NCBI RefSeq assembly: GCF_029968095.1
Contig: NZ_JASCIR010000016.1
Span: 87,689-151,688 of the forward strand
Length of the DNA stretch: 64,000 bases
Direction of reading: 5' to 3'
From: Streptomyces solicavernae
Lineage (GTDB): Bacteria > Actinomycetota > Actinomycetes > Streptomycetales > Streptomycetaceae
The translations under genes and the position numbers were made by a program. This document shows positions 41,192 to 50,800 of the stretch, piece after piece (the first letter of the stretch is position 1; each line of letters starts with the position of its first letter). Below the pieces are notes generated by a model. That model saw nothing but the letters and a program-made list of their open reading frames with translations, was not told the origin of the DNA and ran no database searches.

Positions 41192-41863
41192 ATGGGCTTC
41201 ACGATCGGCGGCAGCCGGGGTATCCGCGAGATCCGGCCGGTGCGCACCGGTGCACGGCGGCGCGGGCGGGCCTCGGACTGCACCGCGGTGGCCGAGTTCA
41301 CCGGCCTGTGGGGCTGGGAGGTGGTGCCGGGCGCGCGCGCCGCCGACGGGCAGTGCTCGTGCGGCAAGGCGGACTGCCCGGCCCCCGGCGCGCATCCGCT
41401 GCACTTCGCCGCGCCCGTCCCGGCGGGCTCGACGCTCGGCGAAGTCACGCGCGTGTGGGGCGAGTTCCCGGGTGCGGCGGTACTGCTGCCGACCGGGCGC
41501 AGCTTCGACGTACTGGAGGTGTCGGAGGCCGCCGGGCGCCGCGCCCTGGTCCGCATGGAGCGCATGGGCATCCCGCTCGGCCCGGTCACGGTCACGCCCG
41601 ACGGCCGCGCCCAGTTCCTCGTCGCCCCGGGTGCGGCCGCGGAACTCCCCGGGCTGCTCTACCGCATGGGCTGGGACGACGCCGATCTGGACCTGCGGGC
41701 GCTGGGCCCCGGCGAGCACATCACGGGCCCGCCGTCCGACCGCGCCGGTCTCGGCCCGACCCGCTGGCTCCGCGCCCCGGCCCTCGACTCGGCGACCCAT
41801 CCGCCGCCGGCGCGGCTGCTGCTGGGCACGCTGGCTTACGTCAGCCACCGCTCGGGGATGTGA
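41192..41863 (+). CDS. Stand-alone Prim-pol (bifunctional DNA primase/polymerase N-terminal) domain protein
   Basis: 223 residues from ATG 41192, preceded by a GGAGGGGGC ribosome site. The fold resembles the Prim-pol N-terminal domain: FTGLWGWEVVPGARA, a CSCGKADCPAPGAHPLH cysteine/histidine segment typical of the family, and RSFDVLEVSEAAGRRAL, where catalytic members have a DxD. Here it reads DVLE, so catalytic competence is uncertain. No helicase domain follows, unlike in plasmid and phage primases. It is conserved in Streptomyces between nsdA and ftsY; its role is unknown. Confidence 0.8.
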   Translation: MGFTIGGSRGIREIRPVRTGARRRGRASDCTAVAEFTGLWGWEVVPGARAADGQCSCGKADCPAPGAHPLHFAAPVPAGSTLGEVTRVWGEFPGAAVLLPTGRSFDVLEVSEAAGRRALVRMERMGIPLGPVTVTPDGRAQFLVAPGAAAELPGLLYRMGWDDADLDLRALGPGEHITGPPSDRAGLGPTRWLRAPALDSATHPPPARLLLGTLAYVSHRSGM

Positions 41864-41873
41864 TCGGGCGCGC

Positions 41874-41953
41874 CTCCTCAAACGCCGGAAGGGCTGATCG
41901 TTTCAGCCCTTCCGGCGTTTGAGGAGCGGGGGTCCGGGGGCGGAGCCCCGAAG
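41874..41953. repeat. Streptomyces intergenic palindromic repeat, copy B, acting as bidirectional terminator
   Basis: A perfect 24-bp inverted repeat (41874-41897 with 41903-41926, loop TCGTT) lies between the convergent Prim-pol and ftsY genes. The right arm and following bases (to 41953) are shared in inverted form with 29649-29692. A further shared tail, ctttcgggaaggggcggg, is at 41963-41980 and again at 53800-53817. Confidence 0.85.
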
Positions 41954-42093
41954 CGCCGCAGGCTTTCGGGAAGGGGCGGGGAGGGGAAAACAAAGCCGGG
42001 CCCGGACAGCAGCAGCACCGCTCTCCGAACCCGGCCACGAAACACGACGCGACGGGGACGCCCCCGTCAGCCCCCTCAGTCCCCTCAGCCCCC

Positions 42094-43326
42094 TCAGTCC
42101 CCGATCAGCGCATCCACAAACGCCTCGGGCTCGAACGGCGCCAGATCATCCGCCCCCTCCCCGAGCCCGACCAGCTTCACCGGCACCCCCAGCTCCCGCT
42201 GCACAGCGACGACGATGCCGCCCTTCGCCGTGCCGTCGAGCTTCGTCAGGGCGATGCCCGTGATGTCGACCACCTCGGCGAAGACCCGGGCCTGGACCAG
42301 GCCGTTCTGCCCGGTCGTGGCGTCGAGGACGAGCAGCACCTCGTCCACCGGACCGTGCTTCTCCACGACCCGCTTCACCTTGCCCAGCTCGTCCATGAGC
42401 CCGGTCTTGGTGTGCAGCCGCCCGGCGGTGTCGACGAGCACCACGTCGACGCCCATCTCCTTGCCCTCCTTCACCGCGTCGAACGCGACGGAGGCGGGGT
42501 CGCCGCCCTCGGGCCCGCGCACGGTGTAGGCGCCCACGCGCTCGCCCCAGGTCTGCAGCTGGTCGGCGGCAGCGGCGCGGAAGGTGTCGGCGGCGCCGAG
42601 GACGACGGTGCGGCCGTCGGCGACCAGGACGCGGGCGAGCTTGCCCGTGGTGGTGGTCTTGCCGGTGCCGTTGACGCCGACGACCATCACGACGCCGGGG
42701 ACGCCGCCCGCCACGTGCCCGGTCTCCGTCTTCACGGACCGGTCGAAGTCGGTGCCGACCAGCGTCAGCAGCTCCTCGCGCAGCAGGGCGCGGAGCTCGT
42801 CGGGCGTGCGGGTGCCGAGCACCTTGACGCGCTCGCGGAGCCGTTCGACCAGCTCCTGGGTGGGGGCGACGCCGACGTCGGCGGTGAGGAGCGTGTCCTC
42901 GATCTCCTCCCACGTGTCGTCGTCCAGGCGCTCACGGGAGAGCAGGGTCAGCAGGCCCTTGCCGAGCGTGTTCTGCGAGCGGGCCAGTCGGGCCCGCAGC
43001 CGGACCAGACGGCCGGCGGTCGGCTCGGGCACCTCGATCTCGGGCGCCGCCTCAAGAGGCTCGGGCTCGGCCTCTTCGACGGGGGCTTCCGGCGCGGGCG
43101 CCTGCGCCGCGGGGAGGTCGACCTCCTCGATGGTGCGGCGTGGTTCTTCGTGCGGCTCCTCGGCCTCTTCGCCGACGTGCGGCTCGGCCGGGGGCTCGGT
43201 GATGGTCGGCGTGCTCGACGGGGCCGACGGAGGCAGCTGCTTCTTCTTGCGGCCGCTCACCACCAGGCCGCTGATGGCGCCGATCACGACTACGGCGATG
43301 ACTACGGCAAGGATGAGGATGTCCAT
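42094..43326 (-). CDS. ftsY: Signal recognition particle receptor FtsY
   Basis: 410 residues. An N-terminal membrane span (ILILAVVIAVVVIGAISGLVV) is followed by an acidic Pro/Glu-rich A domain. The NG GTPase follows: VGVNGTGKTTTTGKLARVL, DTFRAAAADQLQTWGERVG, VLVDTAGRLHTKTGLMDEL, and TKLDGTAKGG. Actinobacterial FtsY has a true membrane anchor, as here, whereas E. coli FtsY does not. It docks Ffh-bound ribosomes to SecYEG. Confidence 0.96.
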   Translation of the reverse strand: MDILILAVVIAVVVIGAISGLVVSGRKKKQLPPSAPSSTPTITEPPAEPHVGEEAEEPHEEPRRTIEEVDLPAAQAPAPEAPVEEAEPEPLEAAPEIEVPEPTAGRLVRLRARLARSQNTLGKGLLTLLSRERLDDDTWEEIEDTLLTADVGVAPTQELVERLRERVKVLGTRTPDELRALLREELLTLVGTDFDRSVKTETGHVAGGVPGVVMVVGVNGTGKTTTTGKLARVLVADGRTVVLGAADTFRAAAADQLQTWGERVGAYTVRGPEGGDPASVAFDAVKEGKEMGVDVVLVDTAGRLHTKTGLMDELGKVKRVVEKHGPVDEVLLVLDATTGQNGLVQARVFAEVVDITGIALTKLDGTAKGGIVVAVQRELGVPVKLVGLGEGADDLAPFEPEAFVDALIGD

Positions 43327-43430
43327 AACCCTGCCAGTATGCGGGAGACCCCCGGCGCGCGTGCGGCCGCGGACACGGGCGGCCTGCCCCGTACGACTGC
43401 GGGGGCAGGACGAAGGACCTTGGACCCTAT

Positions 43431-43457
43431 TTGCCATTTTTAGGGCGAACATACGAT
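43431..43457 (+). promoter_or_regulatory. Probable promoter of the NCS1 permease gene
   Basis: TTGCCA (43431-43436), 15 bases, TACGAT (43452-43457), inside an unusually AT-rich patch (ttgccatttttagggcgaac). The start codon is 40 bases on. The spacing is slightly short for the usual 16-18. Confidence 0.45.
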
Positions 43458-43496
43458 AGTTGCGGTTCCCCCTCCTCTCCCCCACGGAGCTACCGC

Positions 43497-44993
43497 ATGC
43501 CCGCGTCCCCCAGCGCGTCCGCCGACACCTCGCAGGCGCCGTCCGCCGTCACCGAGTCCGAGAGCGCGATCGAGACCCGCGGCCTTGAACCGGTCCCCGA
43601 CGGCGAGCGCACCGGCAAGGTCAGGGAGCTGTTCCCGACCTGGGTCGCGGCCAACATCAGTGTGCTGCTGCTCACCATGGGCGCGGGCCTGGTGGTCTTC
43701 AACGGCCTGAACATCTGGCAGGTGCTGCTCGTCGCGACGGTCGCGCCGATCGTCTCGTACGGGATCGTCGGGCTGATCTCGATCGCGGGCAAGCGCGGGG
43801 GCGCGCCCGGTATGGCGCTGTCGCGGGCGGTGTTCGGGCAGCGCGGCAACCTCTTCCCGGGCTCGCTGATCTGGGTGGCCCGCTGGGGCTGGGAGACGAT
43901 CAACGCGGTCACGGGTGCGTACGCGATCCTGACCGTGCTCGACCTGCTCTTCGGGGTGAAGTCGAACACCGTCCTGATCGTGGTGACGCTGCTGCTCTTC
44001 GTGACCGGCACGTTCCTGGTGTCGGGGCTCGGCATCAACGCGCTGCGGGTGTGCAGCAAGTGGTCGACGTATCTGTTCGGCGCGTTCAGCGTGCTCGTGC
44101 TCGGCTATCTGGTCGTCGAGACGGACTGGTCGGCGGTCCTGGACAAGCCGGCGGGCTCGGCGGCGATGGTGGTCGCGGGCATCGGCATGATCGGCGCGGG
44201 CGGCATCAGCTGGGTGCCCTCGGGCCCGGACTTCACGCGGTACCTGCCGCGTACGGCCTCGTCGAAGAAGATGGTCGGCACGACGGTCGGCGGCGCCGGG
44301 ATCGTCGTGCTGCCGATGGTCCTGATGGGTGCCGTGATGGCGGTGTCGACACCGAACCTGGCGAGCGCGCAGGACCCGGTGGCGTTCATCGGCGAGCTGC
44401 TTCCGACCTGGATCGCGGTGCCGTATCTGCTGATCGCGCTGATCGGCATGCTGCTCATCAACTCGATGTCGATGTACTCGGCGGGCTTCACCGCGCAGAC
44501 CCTCGGCATCAAGGTGCCGCGCGCGGCGGCGGTCAGTGTGAACGCGGTGATCAGCCTGATCTTCGGTTTCCTCCTGATGGTGGTGGCGACCAGCTTCATC
44601 GGCTCGTTCATCTCGTTCCTGACGCTGCTCGCGGTGGCGTTCTCGGCCTGGATCGGCGTCTTCGGCGTCGACATGCTCCGCCGCACGTCGTACGACGGCC
44701 GGGCGTTGCTCGACACCACGCGCACCTCCGCCTACTGGTACAAGGCGGGCTTCGCCTGGCAGGCCATGACGGCGTGGGCGGTCGCCCTCGTCACCGGACT
44801 GCTCTTCACCAGGGTCGACTGGTTCGCGGGTCCGCTCGCCTCGTCCTGGATCGGCAAGCACGGCCTGGGCTGGGTGACCGGCATCGCGGTCTCGGCGCTG
44901 CTGTACGCGGTGCTGCCGCGTGCCGAGTCCCGTGCGGTGGCAGCCGATTCGTCCGCTGAGGCCGAGGCGGAGCGCGCGACCGTGTCCGTCTGA
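43497..44993 (+). CDS. NCS1 family nucleobase:cation symporter-like permease
   Basis: 498 residues from ATG 43497. About twelve membrane spans. The family regions are visible: a hydrophilic N-terminus ending FPTWVAANISVLLLTMGAGLV, RAVFGQRGNLFPG with its conserved Arg and Gly, GWETINAVTGAYA in the substrate-contact helix, and WVPSGPDFTRYLPRTA. NCS1 proteins move cytosine, purines, allantoin, hydantoins or pyridoxine; the substrate is not decidable here. No catabolic genes adjoin it. The next gene, an LLM oxidoreductase, follows after 101 bases. Confidence 0.88.
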   Translation: MPASPSASADTSQAPSAVTESESAIETRGLEPVPDGERTGKVRELFPTWVAANISVLLLTMGAGLVVFNGLNIWQVLLVATVAPIVSYGIVGLISIAGKRGGAPGMALSRAVFGQRGNLFPGSLIWVARWGWETINAVTGAYAILTVLDLLFGVKSNTVLIVVTLLLFVTGTFLVSGLGINALRVCSKWSTYLFGAFSVLVLGYLVVETDWSAVLDKPAGSAAMVVAGIGMIGAGGISWVPSGPDFTRYLPRTASSKKMVGTTVGGAGIVVLPMVLMGAVMAVSTPNLASAQDPVAFIGELLPTWIAVPYLLIALIGMLLINSMSMYSAGFTAQTLGIKVPRAAAVSVNAVISLIFGFLLMVVATSFIGSFISFLTLLAVAFSAWIGVFGVDMLRRTSYDGRALLDTTRTSAYWYKAGFAWQAMTAWAVALVTGLLFTRVDWFAGPLASSWIGKHGLGWVTGIAVSALLYAVLPRAESRAVAADSSAEAEAERATVSV

Positions 44994-45094
44994 CCCGACC
45001 CCTGTCTATCTGACTCCGCGTCAACTACCGTCCCCCTTCGCAAGGCCACGGTTCCCGTAGTCCGTGTTCCCGGTGAAGGGGGACGTCGTCTGTC

Positions 45095-46075
45095 ATGGCC
45101 GTCACCGTCGTACGTTTCAACCTGGTCGAACCCGCCGCGACCCCCGAGTCGCTGTCCGCCCGCTATCGCGCCGCCGTCGAGATGGCCGCGTACGCCGATG
45201 ACCGGGGCCTGAACACGGTCCAGACCGAGGAGCACCACGGCGCCGCCAACAACTGGATGGCGTCGCCGTTCACGTTCGCGGGGGCGGTGTTCGGGGCAAC
45301 GCGGCGGCTTGCGGTCACGGTCTCCGCGATCATCGGGCCGCTGCACGATCCGCTGCGGCTCGCCGAGGACATCGCCGCGCTCGACCTGCTCAGCGGCGGC
45401 CGCCTCGTGACCGTCGCCGGGATCGGCTACCGGCGCGAGGAGTACGAGGCGGCGGGCGTCGACTGGGCGCGGCGCGGGGCGCTGCAGGACGAGCTGTTGG
45501 AGACGCTGCTCAAGGCGTGGACCGGGGAGCCCTTCGCGTTCCGGGGCCGTACGGTCCGGGTGACGCCGCGGCCGTGCACCGAGCCCAACCCGCTGCTCCT
45601 GGTGGGCGGTTCCTCGAAGCCGGCGGCGCGGCGGGCGGCGCGGCTCGGCCTGCCGTTCTTCCCGAGCGCGCATCTGCCGGACCTGGACGCGTACTACCAG
45701 GAGAAGCTGCGGGAGTACGGCACCGAGGGCTGGACCATGATGCCCGCCGAGGAGACCCCGCTGCTGCACATCTCCGAGGACCCGGACCGCACCTGGGCCG
45801 AGTACGGGGAGCACTTCCTGCACGAGGCGCGGACGTACGCCTCCTGGCAGAACACGGACATCCGCTCGGCGGTCCGCTCGGGCGCGGACAGCGTGGCGGA
45901 ACTGCGGGCCGAGGGCGTGTACCGGATCCTCACGCCGGACGAGTGCGTGGCGCTGAGCGAGGGCGGCCAGGACACCCTGATCCTGCACCCGCTGTGCGGC
46001 GGCATGCCGCTCGACGAGGGCTGGCGCTCCCTGCACCTGTTCGCGGAAAGGGTCATGCCCCGGCTCAAGGACTGA
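45095..46075 (+). CDS. LLM-class (luciferase-like) flavin/F420 oxidoreductase
   Basis: 326 residues with a TIM-barrel luciferase-like pattern: VRFNLVEPAATPES at strand 1, AAYADDRGLNTVQTEEHHG, RLAVTVSAIIGPLHDPLRLAEDIAALDLLSGGR, and GGSSKPAARRAARLGLPFFPS. The F420 or FMN site is typical but cannot be told apart by eye. A bulky GWTMMPAEETP segment and the C-terminal GGQDTLILHPLCGGMPLDEGW complete the barrel. The substrate is unknown. It may be co-transcribed with the upstream permease, but no coupling is visible. Confidence 0.85.
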   Translation: MAVTVVRFNLVEPAATPESLSARYRAAVEMAAYADDRGLNTVQTEEHHGAANNWMASPFTFAGAVFGATRRLAVTVSAIIGPLHDPLRLAEDIAALDLLSGGRLVTVAGIGYRREEYEAAGVDWARRGALQDELLETLLKAWTGEPFAFRGRTVRVTPRPCTEPNPLLLVGGSSKPAARRAARLGLPFFPSAHLPDLDAYYQEKLREYGTEGWTMMPAEETPLLHISEDPDRTWAEYGEHFLHEARTYASWQNTDIRSAVRSGADSVAELRAEGVYRILTPDECVALSEGGQDTLILHPLCGGMPLDEGWRSLHLFAERVMPRLKD

Positions 46076-46116
46076 ACCGGGGCACGACCGATCTGGAGAG
46101 AGGGGGCAGCGGGGTT

Positions 46117-47538
46117 TTAGCCCATCTCCTCCAGGGTCTTGCCCTTCGTCTCCCGGACGAACTTCAGGACGAAGGGGATGGAGAGCGCCGCGAAGGCGCC
46201 GTAGATGATGTACGAGCCGGTCAGCGACCACTCGGACATGCTCGGGAAGGTCTTGGTGATCGCGAAGTTGGCGAGCCACTGCGCGGAGGCGGCCACACCG
46301 AGCGCGGCGGCGCGGATCCGGCCCGGGAAGATCTCGCCGAGCAGCACCCAGACCACCACGCCCCAGGAGAGCGCGAAGAACAGGACGAAGCCGTTGGCGG
46401 CGATCAGCGCGATGAGGCCCTGGGCGTCCGGCAGCGAGACGTTGCCGCCGGAGCCGGTCCGGTACGAGAACGCCCAGGCCATGGTGAACAGGGCGATGGC
46501 CATACCGGCGGAGCCGATGAGGGCGAGCGGCTTGCGGCCGATCCGGTCGACGAAGATCATCGCGATGACCGTGCCGATGATGTTCACGATCGACGTCTCG
46601 AAGGAGTACAGGAACGAGCTGGTCGGGTCGTGCCCGATCGACTGCCACAGCTGGTTCGAGTAGTAGAAGATCACGTTGATGCCGACGAGCTGCTGGAACA
46701 CCGAGAGGCCGATGCCGATCCAGACGATGGGCAGGAAGCCGACCTTGCCGAGCAGGTCCTTGAAGGACGGCTTGTGCTCGCGGCGCATGGCGTCCTCGAT
46801 CTCGGCGGCGCGCGCGTGCGCGTCGATGCCGGTGCCCTCGACCTCGGTGAGCACCTTCTTGGCGTCGGCCACCCGGCCCACGGAGATCAGGTAGCGCGGC
46901 GACTCGGGGATCGCGAAGGACAGCAGGCCGTACAGGACGGCCGGGACGACCATCACGCCGAGCATCCACTGCCAGGCCTCCAGGCCCGCCAGCTGTCCGC
47001 GCTGGTCGCCGTCGGCCAGGGTGAGGATGCCGTAGTTGACCAGCTGCGAGACGGCGATGCCGATGACGATCGCGGCCTGCTGGAACGAGGCGAGCCGGCC
47101 GCGGTACGCGGGCGGGGCGACCTCGGCGATGTAGGCCGGGCCGATCACGGAGGCCATGCCGATGCCGACGCCGCCGATCAGGCGCCACAGCGTCAGGTCC
47201 CAGGCGGCGAAGGGCAGCGCCGAGCCGATGGCGCTGGCGGCGAAGAGCACCGCGGCGATCTGCATACAGCGGATGCGGCCGATATGGTCGGCGATCCGCC
47301 CGGCGAGGGCGGCACCGACGGCGCAGCCGAGCAGTGCGGTGGCGATGATCCAGCCGAGCATGTCCGCGTTGACGTCGAACCTGTGCTGGATGGCGACAGT
47401 CGCACCGTTGATCACGGAACTGTCGTAGCCGAACAGGAAGCCGCCCATCGCGGCCGCCGCCGTAATGAAGATGACATGGCCGAGATGGTCCGGCTGGGGA
47501 CCCTTGGCCGCCTGCGGGGCCGGCGATGTGCTCGTCAC
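46117..47538 (-). CDS. glcP: Glucose permease GlcP (major facilitator superfamily, sugar porter)
   Basis: 473 residues from GTG 47538, with GAGGAG 6 bases upstream. Twelve spans. Sugar-porter signatures are GGFLFGYDSSVINGA in helix 1, the loop GRIADHIGRIRCMQIAAVLF, PAYIAEVAPPAYRGRL, PESPRYLI, and GVVVWVLLGEIFPGRIRAAALG. It closely follows the H+-coupled glucose permease of S. coelicolor, which also sits next to smc. Glucose uptake through GlcP feeds glucose kinase and carbon repression in Streptomyces. Its promoter carries a perfect inverted repeat that may bind a regulator. Confidence 0.9.
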   Translation of the reverse strand: MTSTSPAPQAAKGPQPDHLGHVIFITAAAAMGGFLFGYDSSVINGATVAIQHRFDVNADMLGWIIATALLGCAVGAALAGRIADHIGRIRCMQIAAVLFAASAIGSALPFAAWDLTLWRLIGGVGIGMASVIGPAYIAEVAPPAYRGRLASFQQAAIVIGIAVSQLVNYGILTLADGDQRGQLAGLEAWQWMLGVMVVPAVLYGLLSFAIPESPRYLISVGRVADAKKVLTEVEGTGIDAHARAAEIEDAMRREHKPSFKDLLGKVGFLPIVWIGIGLSVFQQLVGINVIFYYSNQLWQSIGHDPTSSFLYSFETSIVNIIGTVIAMIFVDRIGRKPLALIGSAGMAIALFTMAWAFSYRTGSGGNVSLPDAQGLIALIAANGFVLFFALSWGVVVWVLLGEIFPGRIRAAALGVAASAQWLANFAITKTFPSMSEWSLTGSYIIYGAFAALSIPFVLKFVRETKGKTLEEMG

Positions 47539-47620
47539 GTGTACTCCTCGGGCCACCGGCCACAGCGCCGGGGTGGGGGCAGAAGCACCTTCCAGTGGCG
47601 CATAACTTTGAGCCACTCAC

Positions 47621-47665
47621 CACTTGAAGGTAAATACGACGCTGCAGAGACTATGCCTTCAAGTG
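47621..47665 (-). promoter_or_regulatory. Perfect 10-bp inverted repeat overlapping the glcP promoter (putative operator)
   Basis: CACTTGAAGG (47621-47630) and CCTTCAAGTG (47656-47665) are exact inverted copies with 25 bases between. The upstream arm lies between the -35 and -10 boxes and the other arm is about 20 bases past the expected transcription start. Confidence 0.55.
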
Positions 47666-47675
47666 TCGAAGTCAA
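47648..47675 (-). promoter_or_regulatory. glcP promoter
   Basis: Minus strand TTGACT (47675-47670), 16 bases, TAGTCT (47653-47648), close to the housekeeping consensus and about 110 bases upstream of the glcP start codon. Confidence 0.65.
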
Positions 47676-47789
47676 TAGCCCGAGAGTTAGGAGTTCTTGG
47701 ACACACAGAGTTACCAGAACTTCAACGCTTGAACTTATTTAGGGGGAACCGGACGGAACGGTCGGCCCGCCCGCGCGGCGAGAGCGCAG

Positions 47790-47865
47790 CTCAGCCGCTG
47801 CCATTCCCGCGACAGCTCAGCTCAGCCGCTGCCACTCCCCCGAGAGCTCAGCTCAGCCGCTGGCT
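47790..47865 (-). repeat. 31-bp tandem repeat crossing the smc stop codon
   Basis: Copy 1 is at 47790-47820 and copy 2 at 47821-47851, with two mismatches. A third partial copy (ctcagccgctgg) starts at 47852. The smc stop TGA is 47850-47848, at the junction of copies 2 and 3, so the last codons of smc (QRLS-stop) appear to have been copied outward. Confidence 0.85.
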
Positions 47866-50800
47866 GATGACCTTCGAGACGCCGTCGCCCTGCATGGACA
47901 CCCCGTACAGCGCGTCCGCGACCTCCATCGTGCGCTTCTGGTGCGTGATCACGATCAGCTGCGAGGACTCCTGCAGCTCCCGCATGATCCGGATCAGCCG
48001 CTGCAGGTTGGTGTCGTCGAGGGCCGCCTCGACCTCGTCCATCACATAGAACGGGCTGGGCCGCGCCTTGAAGATCGCGACCAGCATCGCCACCGCCGTG
48101 AGCGACCGCTCGCCGCCCGAGAGCAGGCTGAGCCGCTTGACCTTCTTGCCCGGCGGCCGCGCCTCGACGTCCACACCACTGGTCAGCATGTTGTCGGGAT
48201 CGGTCAGGATCAGCCGGCCCTCACCACCGGGGAACAGCCGCGCGAAAACGCCCTCGAACTCCCGCGCCGTGTCGTGGTACGCCTCGGTGAAGACCTGCTC
48301 GACCCGCTCGTCGACCTCCTTCACGACCTGAAGGAGGTCGGCCCTGGTCTTCTTCAGGTCCTCCAGCTGCTCGCTCAGGAACTTGTGGCGTTCCTCCAGC
48401 GCCGCGAACTCCTCAAGCGCCAGCGGGTTGACCTTCCCGAGCTGCTGGTACGCCCGCTCGGCCGCCCTGAGCCGCTTCTCCTGCTCGCCGCGCGCAAAGG
48501 GCCGCGGCCGGTTCCGCGGGTGCTCCGGGTCTTCGGGCAGTTCCTCGCCCTCGGCGGGCGGCGACGGCGGTACGGGCTGGTCAGGGCCGTAGTCCGCGAC
48601 CAGCCCGGCCGGCTCGACGCCCAGCTCCTCCAGCGCCTTCGACTCCAGCTGCTCGATCCGCATCCGCTTCTCGGCGCCGAGGACCTCGCCCCGGTGCACC
48701 GAGTCGGTCAGCCGGTCAAGGTCCGCCTTCAGGTCCCGGCCGGCGTTCCGCTCCGCCACCAGCTCCTGCTCGCGCTCCGCCTTGGCCCGCTCGGCCGCGG
48801 CCCGCTCCTCCTCGGCCCGTACGAGGGACACCTCCACGTGGCCGAGCAGCTGCCGGGCGCCCGCGCCGACCGCCTCCGCGACGGCCGCCTCGCGCCGCAG
48901 CCGCGCCTTGCGCTGTTCGGCCCGCGCGCGGGCCTCCCGCTCGGCGCGCGCCGCCCGGTCCAGGCCGTCGGCACGCCCCGCGAGCCCCTTGACCCGCTCC
49001 TCGTGCGTCCGCGCCTGCAGCCGCGCCTCCATCTCGGTCTGCCGCGCATTGGCCCCGTCGGCGGCAAGCCGGTCCCGTACGGAGGTGTCCGGCTCCTCCT
49101 CGACCGGCAACTCCTCTGCCACGGCGAGCCGTTCGGCCAGCTCCGCCACCTCTTCGAGGGCACGGTCCAGGGCCTCCTGCGCGCGGGCCGCCGCCGCCAC
49201 CGACCGCTCGGCCTCGCCCGCGGCGCCGCGCGCCTGCCCGGCGAGCCGGCCGAGCCGCTGCGAGACGGCCGACTTCTCCCGGTCCGCGGACCGCCGCCGC
49301 TCCCCCAACTCCTCGACGAGCGCGGCACTTTCCCGCCTGCGCTCCACCGCCCGCCGCTGCTCGTCCGCCAGCGCCTCACACCGTACGGCCAACTCCTCAA
49401 GCCCGGCCGCGGCCTCGTCCACCGACGCCTGCACCTCGATCAGGCTCGGCGCCCCGGCAGAGCCGCCCTGCGCGAAGTGCGCACCCAGCAGGTCGCCCTC
49501 GGCGGTCACGGCCGTCAACTCCGGACGCGCGTAGACCAGATCCTCGGCGTCCTCAAGCGTGCCGACCACGACGACCCCGCGAAGCAGCCGCCGCACCGCG
49601 GGCATCAACTCCTCGGGCCCACGCACCAGTTCGGCGGCGAACGGCGCCCCTTCGTGCTGCTGCGCCGGTACGTCACCGGGGGCGCCGCCGAGCAGCAGGG
49701 CCGCGCGGCCCGCGTCCTGCTTGCGGAGCAGCCGGATCGCCTCGGCGGCCGTCGCCGGGGTCGTCACGGCGAGCGCGTCGGCCGCCGCCCCGAGCGCCGC
49801 CGCCACCGGCACCTCGAACCCCGGTGTGACGGTGAGGAGTTCGGAGGCCGGGCCGAGCAGCCCGGCCAGCTGTTCCTGCGCGGCGAGCAGCGCCCCCGTA
49901 CCGTCCTTGCGGCGAAGCCCGAGCGCGAGCGCCTCGCGCCGGGCCGCCGTCGCCGCCCGCTTCCGCTCCGCCGCCGTGGCCGCCTCCCGGGTCGCGGTGA
50001 GGGCCGCCTCGGCGTCGGCCAGCTCGCGCTTGGCCGCGTCGTGGCGTTCGCCGAGCTCGCAGTCGTCGGCGTCGAGCCCGTCGACCTCCGCCTTGAGCTG
50101 CTCGTACTCCTCCTGGGCCGCGGCCGCCCGCTCCTGTGCCTCGTCGCGCGCGGCGGCCAGGCGGTCGATCTCGGCCTGCGCCGAAGCGGCCCTGCTGCGG
50201 GCCGCGCCCACCTGGCCGTTCAGGCGGGCCAGGCCCTCGCGGCGGTCGGCGATCGCCCGCGCCACGTCCTTCAGGCGCCGCTCCTCGCGCGCCAACTCCC
50301 GCTCCAGCTCGGACCGGTGGGCGACCGTGTCCTCCAGGGCCCTCTCGGCCGCTTCGAGCGCGGCCTCCAACTCGGCCTCCTGCTCGCGGATCCGGGCGGC
50401 CTCGCGCTCCATGTCCTCGGGGTCGCGGCCGCGCCGCTCCTCGGCGGGCGCGGTGGTGGCGCTCTTCACCCGGGCGTCAGCGAGCGAGATCGTGCCGCGC
50501 ACCCGCTCGGCCAGCTGTGACAGCTCGTACCAGGTCTGCTGCGCCCGCTGCAGCCGCGGTGCGAGCCGGCGCACCTCGCCCTCAAGCTCGGCCTCCCGCG
50601 CGAGCGCCGCCTTGAGCCGCGCCTCGGCCTGCTCCTTGCGCCGCTTCAGCTCCGCCTCGTCGGCGACCTCGCTGCGCAGCGCCTCCCGCAGCGTGACCAG
50701 GTCGTCGGCGAGGAGGCGGAGGCGGGCGTCGCGCAGGTCGGCCTGGATGACGGCGGCCCGGCGCGCGACCGCGGCCTGCCGGCCGAGGGGCTTGAGCTGT

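Larger units (their letters stand above)
47539..47847. other. Region between glcP and smc: promoter, inverted repeat and tandem repeats
   Basis: The glcP side (about 47605-47750) is markedly AT-rich for this genome and contains the promoter and inverted repeat described separately. The smc side (47790-47851) is a 31-bp tandem repeat. No gene is seen. Confidence 0.7.
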
